Source: Actinomycetota bacterium (GTDB lineage Bacteria > Actinomycetota > Acidimicrobiia > Acidimicrobiales > AC-25). From it: a stretch of 10,362 nucleotides of DNA. The notes below the pieces were generated by a model that did not search any database, was not told the origin of the DNA, and saw only the letters and a program-made list of their open reading frames with translations. The position numbers and the translations under genes were made by a program. The stretch lies in contig VAXF01000021.1 of assembly GCA_005888395.1 (NCBI GenBank), forward strand, positions 1 through 10,362, read 5' to 3'. Each line of letters opens with the position of its first letter. The first letter of the stretch is position 1. This document shows, piece by piece, positions 6,732 to 10,362 of this stretch.

Positions 6732-6737
6732 AGGATA
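6732..6737 (-). promoter_or_regulatory. Candidate -10 hexamer for the leftward operon
   Basis: The minus strand reads TATCCT. The expected transcription start, 7 bases on, is A at 6725, only 3 bases before GTG 6722, so the acetyltransferase mRNA would be almost leaderless. GGAG lies too close to that GTG to act as a normal ribosome binding site, which fits. No convincing -35 is visible, so this rests on the -10 and spacing only. Confidence 0.3.
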
Positions 6738-6751
6738 GGCGTGGGCGGCGA

Positions 6752-6773
6752 CTCCGGAGCAGGCTCCTAGGCT
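6752..6773 (+). promoter_or_regulatory. Dyad plus -10-like hexamer in the divergent promoter region
   Basis: GGAGC-AG-GCTCC (6756-6767) is an inverted repeat with a 2-base centre. It overlaps a second palindrome, CTCCGGAG (6752-6759), and directly abuts TAGGCT (6768-6773), a plausible -10 for the rightward operon. The resulting transcript would have a leader of about 70 bases before ATG 6851. A dyad here could be an operator serving both directions. No recognised regulator site; no clear -35. Confidence 0.28.
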
Positions 6774-6820
6774 GGGGTGCCACGGCGCCGGATGGGGCGG
6801 GGGTCCCGTTTCGGCGAGGA

Positions 6821-6838
6821 GGGCGGGATGACCCGCCC
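6821..6838 (+). promoter_or_regulatory. Perfect 7-bp leader hairpin next to the ribosome binding site
   Basis: GGGCGGG-ATGA-CCCGCCC forms a perfect stem with a 4-base loop. It ends directly before GGGAAGGA (6839-6846), the ribosome binding site of the deacetylase-like gene. The loop itself holds an ATG. There is no T-run, so it is not a classical terminator; a role in translation or RNA stability is more likely. Confidence 0.45.
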
Positions 6839-6869
6839 GGGAAGGAAGCAATGTCGGTCCTGCTCGTGA
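6828..6869 (+). CDS. Possible 13-codon upstream ORF overlapping the next gene start
   Basis: An ATG at 6828 stands 5 bases after AGGAGG (6817-6822), a stronger ribosome binding sequence than the one before ATG 6851. It encodes MTRPGRKQCRSCS and stops at TGA 6867-6869, inside the deacetylase-like gene in another frame. It might be a regulatory upstream ORF. A chance match is also likely in such GC-rich DNA. Confidence 0.15.
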   Translation: MTRPGRKQCRSCS

Positions 6870-7852
6870 CGCACCCGGCGTACCTGGAGCACGAGAGCGG
6901 GCGCGGGCATCCGGAGCGGCCCGAGCGGCTGGCGGCGGTACTCGCCGGGGTCGACGCGGCGGGCGTGCGCGAAGGGATCGTCGGCGTGTCGCCGCGAGCT
7001 GCGACGCGAGACGAGCTCGCGCGCGTGCACCCGGCCCCGTATCTCGACGCCCTCGAGCGGTTCTGCGCCTCGGGCGGCGGCCGCCTCGACGCCGACACGG
7101 GCGCGGGGCCCGGGTCGTGGAACGCAGCGACGCTCGCCGCCGGCGCAGGCCTCGAGGCGGTCGAGCGCCTCGAAGCGGGTGAGGCCGATGCCGCGTTCTG
7201 CGCGGTGCGCCCGCCCGGTCACCACGCGGAGCCCGACCGGGCGATGGGCTTCTGTCTGGTGAACAACGTTGCGGTGACGGCGGCGGCCCTCGTCGAGCGC
7301 GGCGAGCGCGTCCTGATCGTGGACTGGGACGCGCACCACGGCAACGGCACGCAGGACGTGTTCTACGCCGACGATCGCGTCGCGTACGTGTCGATGCACC
7401 AGTTCCCGCTCTACCCGGGCACCGGCCGCGTCGACGACGTGGGCACGGGCGCCGGAACGGGCGCCACAGTGAACCTTCCGTTCCCGCCGGGGACCACCGG
7501 CGACGTCTACCTCCGCGCCGTCGACGACGTGCTGTTGCCGCTGGCCGAGTCGTTTCGGCCCAGCTGGCTGATCGTTTCCGCCGGGTTCGACGCCCATCGG
7601 GCCGACCCTTTGACCGATCTCGGTCTGAGCGCCGGTGACTTCGGCGATCTGACGGCGCGGGTGACGACGCTCGTGCCGCCGGGGCGGCGAATCCTGTTCC
7701 TCGAGGGGGGCTACGACCTCGGCGCGCTTCGTGATTCGACCGCGGCGTGCCTCGGCGCACTCCTGGGCGACCGGTACCGGCCCGAGCCCGCCACCTCGGG
7801 TGGCCCCGGGCAAGAGGTCGTTGACGCAGCGCGCTCGCTGCGTCCAGGCTGA
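6851..7852 (+). CDS. Histone deacetylase family / AcuC-like amidohydrolase
   Basis: This is a complete 333-residue zinc-dependent deacetylase-family enzyme. The landmarks are all present: RGHPERPERL near the N terminus (18-27), the active-site RPPGHHAEPDRAMGFCLVNN (120-139) with His124/His125, DWDAHHGNGT (158-167) with zinc ligands Asp160 and His162, YPGTGR (188-193), SAGFDAHRADPL (243-254) with zinc ligand Asp247, and LEGGYDL (284-290) with the transition-state Tyr288. Bacterial relatives remove acetyl groups from protein lysine, polyamines or acetoin-pathway targets; the substrate here cannot be told from sequence. ATG 6851 follows GGGAAGGA at a short spacing. It is first in the rightward operon and its stop is 4 bases from the pilT start. 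A GNAT acetyltransferase is encoded divergently next to it, an intriguing acetylase/deacetylase pair, but a functional link is only inferred. Confidence 0.93.
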   Translation: MSVLLVTHPAYLEHESGRGHPERPERLAAVLAGVDAAGVREGIVGVSPRAATRDELARVHPAPYLDALERFCASGGGRLDADTGAGPGSWNAATLAAGAGLEAVERLEAGEADAAFCAVRPPGHHAEPDRAMGFCLVNNVAVTAAALVERGERVLIVDWDAHHGNGTQDVFYADDRVAYVSMHQFPLYPGTGRVDDVGTGAGTGATVNLPFPPGTTGDVYLRAVDDVLLPLAESFRPSWLIVSAGFDAHRADPLTDLGLSAGDFGDLTARVTTLVPPGRRILFLEGGYDLGALRDSTAACLGALLGDRYRPEPATSGGPGQEVVDAARSLRPG

Positions 7853-7856
7853 GCCG

Positions 7857-8945
7857 ATGGCACTCGATTTCAACGAGCTGCTGCGCTACGTCGTGGAGCA
7901 GCGCGGGTCCGACCTCCACGTGAAGGTGGGCTCGCCGCCCCACGTGCGGGTCGACGGGCGCCTTCACATAGCGCCGTTCGACGCGGTGTCTCCCGAGGAC
8001 GCCGAGCGTATGGCGTTCGCCATCCTGCCCAAGCGCCTCGCCGACGAGTTCGAGTCGGGCAACGAGGCCGACTTCGCGTTCGGCATCGCCGGGCTCGGGC
8101 GGTTCCGCGTCAACATCTACCGCCAGCGCGGCACCGTCGGGCTGGTGTTCCGCCGCGTGCTCACCGGCACGCCGTCGTTCCGCGATCTCGCGCTACCACC
8201 GGTGGTCGAGCGGCTTTCCGACGAACCGCGCGGCCTGATCCTCGTGACCGGGCCGACCGGCTCGGGCAAGACGACGACGATCGCCGCCATGATCGACCAC
8301 ATCAACAGGAACCGCGCCGTCAACATCGTGACCATCGAGGACCCGATCGAGGTTCTGCATCCCGACAAGAAGGCGATCGTCAACCAGCGCGAGATCGGCA
8401 CCGACACGAACGACTACGCGCAGGCGATGCGTCGGGTGCTGCGACAGGACCCCGACGTGATCTTCATCGGCGAGATGCGCGACCCAGAGACCGTGTGGGC
8501 GGCCCTCGCCGCCGCCGAGACCGGCCACCTGGTGCTGTCGACGCTGCACACGACCGATGCCACCGAGACGGTCAACCGCATCGTCGACTTCTTCCCGCCG
8601 TTCCAGCAGAAGCAGGTGCGCCTCAGCCTCGCCGCCGCGCTGCGCGGCGTCATGAGCCAGCGCCTGCTCGAGCGCGCCGACGGTGACGGGCGGGTTCCTG
8701 CCGTGGAGGTGCTCGTGGTGACGGGCCGCGTCTTCGATCGCGTCGTCGATCCCGAGGGTGGCGACGCGTCGATCGAGGAGATCATCGCGGAGGGCGAGTA
8801 CTACGGCATGCAGACCTTCGACCAGAGTCTCTTCAACCTCTACAAAGAGGGGCTCGTCAGCCTCCGCGACGCGCTGGCGAACTCCTCGCACCCACACGAC
8901 CTGCGTCTCGCGCTCCAACAAGCCGGTTTGTCGACCACCACCTAG
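7857..8945 (+). CDS. pilT: Type IV pilus retraction ATPase PilT
   Basis: This is a 362-residue hexameric ATPase of the PilT/GspE family. The N-terminal PAS-like part is 1-100 (including GSDLHVKVGSPPHVRVDG, 17-34). The C-terminal RecA-like part has Walker A GPTGSGKT (132-139), the Asp box IEDPIE (160-165), Walker B VIFIGEMRD (201-209), and the His box GHLVLSTLHTTDA (223-235). There is no N-terminal PilB-type extension and no zinc-binding Cys cluster, so PilT rather than PilB is favoured. AAALRGVMSQRLL (259-271) follows in the position of the PilT C-terminal signature region. PilT depolymerises the type IV pilus at its inner-membrane base, driving twitching or DNA uptake. ATG 7857, 4 bases after the previous stop, is chosen because it starts at the conserved MALDFNELL; a frame extension upstream is shadow. 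No other pilus gene is in the window. Confidence 0.94.
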   Translation: MALDFNELLRYVVEQRGSDLHVKVGSPPHVRVDGRLHIAPFDAVSPEDAERMAFAILPKRLADEFESGNEADFAFGIAGLGRFRVNIYRQRGTVGLVFRRVLTGTPSFRDLALPPVVERLSDEPRGLILVTGPTGSGKTTTIAAMIDHINRNRAVNIVTIEDPIEVLHPDKKAIVNQREIGTDTNDYAQAMRRVLRQDPDVIFIGEMRDPETVWAALAAAETGHLVLSTLHTTDATETVNRIVDFFPPFQQKQVRLSLAAALRGVMSQRLLERADGDGRVPAVEVLVVTGRVFDRVVDPEGGDASIEEIIAEGEYYGMQTFDQSLFNLYKEGLVSLRDALANSSHPHDLRLALQQAGLSTTT

Positions 8946-8955
8946 GGCTTAGCCT
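8928..8955 (+). promoter_or_regulatory. Candidate promoter driving a leaderless cca transcript
   Basis: TTGTCG (8928-8933) and TAGCCT (8950-8955) are separated by 16 bases. Six bases after the -10 comes the GTG start codon at 8962, exactly where transcription should begin, and no ribosome binding site is visible. This spacing is the hallmark of leaderless actinobacterial mRNAs. The -35 lies within the end of pilT, so cca can be expressed independently of the two upstream genes. Confidence 0.55.
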
Positions 8956-8961
8956 CCCAGC

Positions 8962-10341
8962 GTGATTCCCGAGCGGTTGGAGCAGCTGGTGGCCGAGGCG
9001 CGACCGCTCGCCGAGCGCTTCACCGCCGCCGGGCGGCGCCTCTACCTCGTCGGCGGCGTCGTGCGCGATGCGTTCGTCGGGCGGCTCGATGCCCACGACG
9101 ATCTCGACTTCACCACTGACGCGCCCCCCGACGAGGTCGAGGCCATGGTTCGCGGCTGGGCCGACTCGGTCTGGACCCAGGGCAAGCGCTTCGGCACCAT
9201 CGGGTGCGCCAAAGACGGGCGCCGGATCGAGATCACCACCCACCGCGCGGAGGCCTACACCCCTGAGTCCCGCAAGCCCGAGGTGGCCTACGCCGACGAC
9301 GTCGAGACCGACCTCTCACGCCGCGATTTCACGGTCAACGCCATGGCGCTCGCCGTTCCCGAGCCCCGCCTGATCGACCCGTTCGACGGCGCCGCCGACC
9401 TTGCCGCTCGCCGTCTGCGCACGCCCCTGGCCCCCGAGGAGTCGTTCGGCGACGACCCGCTGCGCATGCTGCGAGCGGCGCGCTTCGTGTCGGGTTACTG
9501 CCTCGTGCCCGACCCCGAGCTCGTGGGGGCCGTCGAGACGATGCGGGCCCGGCTCTCGATCGTGTCCGCCGAGCGGATCCGCGACGAGCTCGACAAGCTC
9601 CTCGTCGTCGAGCGCCCGGGCGAAGGCCTGTGGTTCCTCGTGCGCACAGGCCTGGCCGAGGAGTTCCTGCCCGAGCTGCCGGCGCTCGCGCTGGAGCAGG
9701 ACCCGGTGCACCGGCACAAGGACGTCCTCGCCCACACGATCGCGGTTGTCGACAAGGTCGGCCTCGACAAGATCGTCAGGCTGGCGGCGCTCTTCCACGA
9801 CGTCGGTAAGCCCAGGACGCGCGCCTTCGGTCCCGACGGGGTTTCGTTCCACTACCACGACGTCGTCGGCGCGCGCATGACGCGCGAGCGGATGCAGGCG
9901 CTGCGTTATCCCACGGACGAGATCGACACGGTGGTGCGGCTGGTCGAGCTCCACCTCCGCTTTCACACCTACCGCATGGGCTGGACCGACCGCGCCGTTC
10001 GGAGGTACGTGCGCGACGCGGGCGGGTTGCTGGGCGGCCTCAACGAGCTCGTGCGCTCCGACTGCACCACGCGCAACCCCGAGACGGCGCGCGAGCTGGC
10101 CCGACGCATGGACGAGCTGGAGCAGCGGATCGCGCAGCTGCGCGAGCAGGAGGAGCTCGACCGCATCCGGCCCGACCTCGACGGCCGCCAGGTGATGGAG
10201 CGGCTGGGCATCCCGCCGGGGCCACTCGTCGGCGAGGCCCTTGCGTTCCTGCTCGAGCTCCGCCTCGACGAGGGTCCGCTCGGCGAGGATGAGGCCGGCC
10301 ACCGTCTCCACGAGTGGTGGACAGCCCGTCGGGCGAGTTAG
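8962..10341 (+). CDS. cca: CCA tRNA nucleotidyltransferase with HD domain
   Basis: This 459-residue class II nucleotidyltransferase adds or repairs the CCA tail of tRNA. In order: head-domain motif LVGGVVRDA (29-37), the metal-binding carboxylates in DDLDF (Asp47, Asp49), the RRDFTVNAMA motif (120-129), the nucleotide-selecting DDPLRMLRAARF (164-175), and ERIRDEL (204-210). A C-terminal HD phosphohydrolase-like domain follows, with HDVGKP (279-284) and conserved His251 and His335. This two-part form is the usual actinobacterial one, called PcnA in mycobacterial annotation although it is not a poly(A) polymerase by itself. The start is GTG 8962, supported by a -10 hexamer six bases upstream and the conserved domain start; there is no ribosome binding site, so it is probably leaderless. 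In many actinobacteria this gene is directly divergent from the DUF6049 gene; here three genes lie between them. Confidence 0.95.
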   Translation: MIPERLEQLVAEARPLAERFTAAGRRLYLVGGVVRDAFVGRLDAHDDLDFTTDAPPDEVEAMVRGWADSVWTQGKRFGTIGCAKDGRRIEITTHRAEAYTPESRKPEVAYADDVETDLSRRDFTVNAMALAVPEPRLIDPFDGAADLAARRLRTPLAPEESFGDDPLRMLRAARFVSGYCLVPDPELVGAVETMRARLSIVSAERIRDELDKLLVVERPGEGLWFLVRTGLAEEFLPELPALALEQDPVHRHKDVLAHTIAVVDKVGLDKIVRLAALFHDVGKPRTRAFGPDGVSFHYHDVVGARMTRERMQALRYPTDEIDTVVRLVELHLRFHTYRMGWTDRAVRRYVRDAGGLLGGLNELVRSDCTTRNPETARELARRMDELEQRIAQLREQEELDRIRPDLDGRQVMERLGIPPGPLVGEALAFLLELRLDEGPLGEDEAGHRLHEWWTARRAS

Positions 10342-10360
10342 GTGCCCTCCTTGCGGGCGC
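10342..10360 (+). terminator. Possible stem-loop after cca
   Basis: GTGCCC and GGGCGC can pair as a 6-bp stem with one G-T wobble around a 7-base loop, starting one base after the cca stop. The window ends two bases later, so a T-run cannot be judged, and a convergent gene could also end here. Confidence 0.22.
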
Positions 10361-10362
10361 GG

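Noticed and set aside
6723..7967. Upstream extension of the acetyltransferase frame on the minus strand
   Set aside because: It runs antisense through the entire deacetylase-like gene and is extremely Arg/Pro-rich; the GNAT fold and a -10-like hexamer support a start near 6722.
1..10362. CRISPR arrays, tRNA or rRNA genes, insertion sequences, phage genes
   Set aside because: No regularly spaced repeats, no cloverleaf-like segment that I could recognise, no transposase or integrase motifs, and composition is uniform. The window looks like core chromosome, not an island.

Overview
The window is GC-rich and almost fully coding. It looks like chromosomal DNA from an actinobacterium. The strongest pointer is the linkage of a CCA-adding tRNA nucleotidyltransferase, a DUF6049-type secreted/anchored protein, the lipid II flippase MurJ and a membrane-anchored kinase-like protein. 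In many Actinomycetota this block sits near oriC, with sigma factor, trxAB and parAB genes further along. A deep-branching class such as Acidimicrobiia would fit the GC content, the leaderless-type starts and the stand-alone kinase-like gene, but that placement is inference.

Left part, minus strand (about 6722 down to 1): a tightly packed operon of GNAT acetyltransferase, DUF6049-like protein, MurJ, a 119-residue one-helix membrane protein, a DegV-family lipid-binding protein, and a kinase-fold membrane protein that runs off the left edge. Three consecutive junctions overlap by 4 bases (stop and start share GTGA or ATGA), so the first four genes are probably translationally coupled. A small hairpin-rich patch of about 100 bases precedes degV and can be read as a 26-codon ORF whose stop overlaps the degV start.

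Middle (6723-6850): a 128-base divergent promoter region with a dyad, -10-like hexamers on both strands, and a perfect 7-bp hairpin just before the ribosome binding site of the rightward operon.

Right part, plus strand (6851-10341): a class II histone-deacetylase-like amidohydrolase, a PilT-type type IV pilus retraction ATPase starting 4 bases later, and a CCA tRNA nucleotidyltransferase with an HD domain. The last gene appears to have its own promoter inside the end of pilT and to be translated from a leaderless GTG.

The most interesting item is the left-edge gene. It has a recognisable protein-kinase fold but has lost the catalytic Asp of HRD, the following Lys, part of the Gly loop, and most of the activation segment. 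It is therefore a membrane pseudokinase encoded downstream of murJ. In Mycobacterium the equivalent pseudokinase domain is fused to MurJ (MviN) and controls cell-wall synthesis through PknB and an FHA protein. Here it is a separate protein, its activation segment lacks any Ser/Thr, and a DegV protein and an unknown membrane protein lie between it and murJ. This suggests an alternative wiring of lipid II flipping control, possibly tied to fatty-acid or lipid status.
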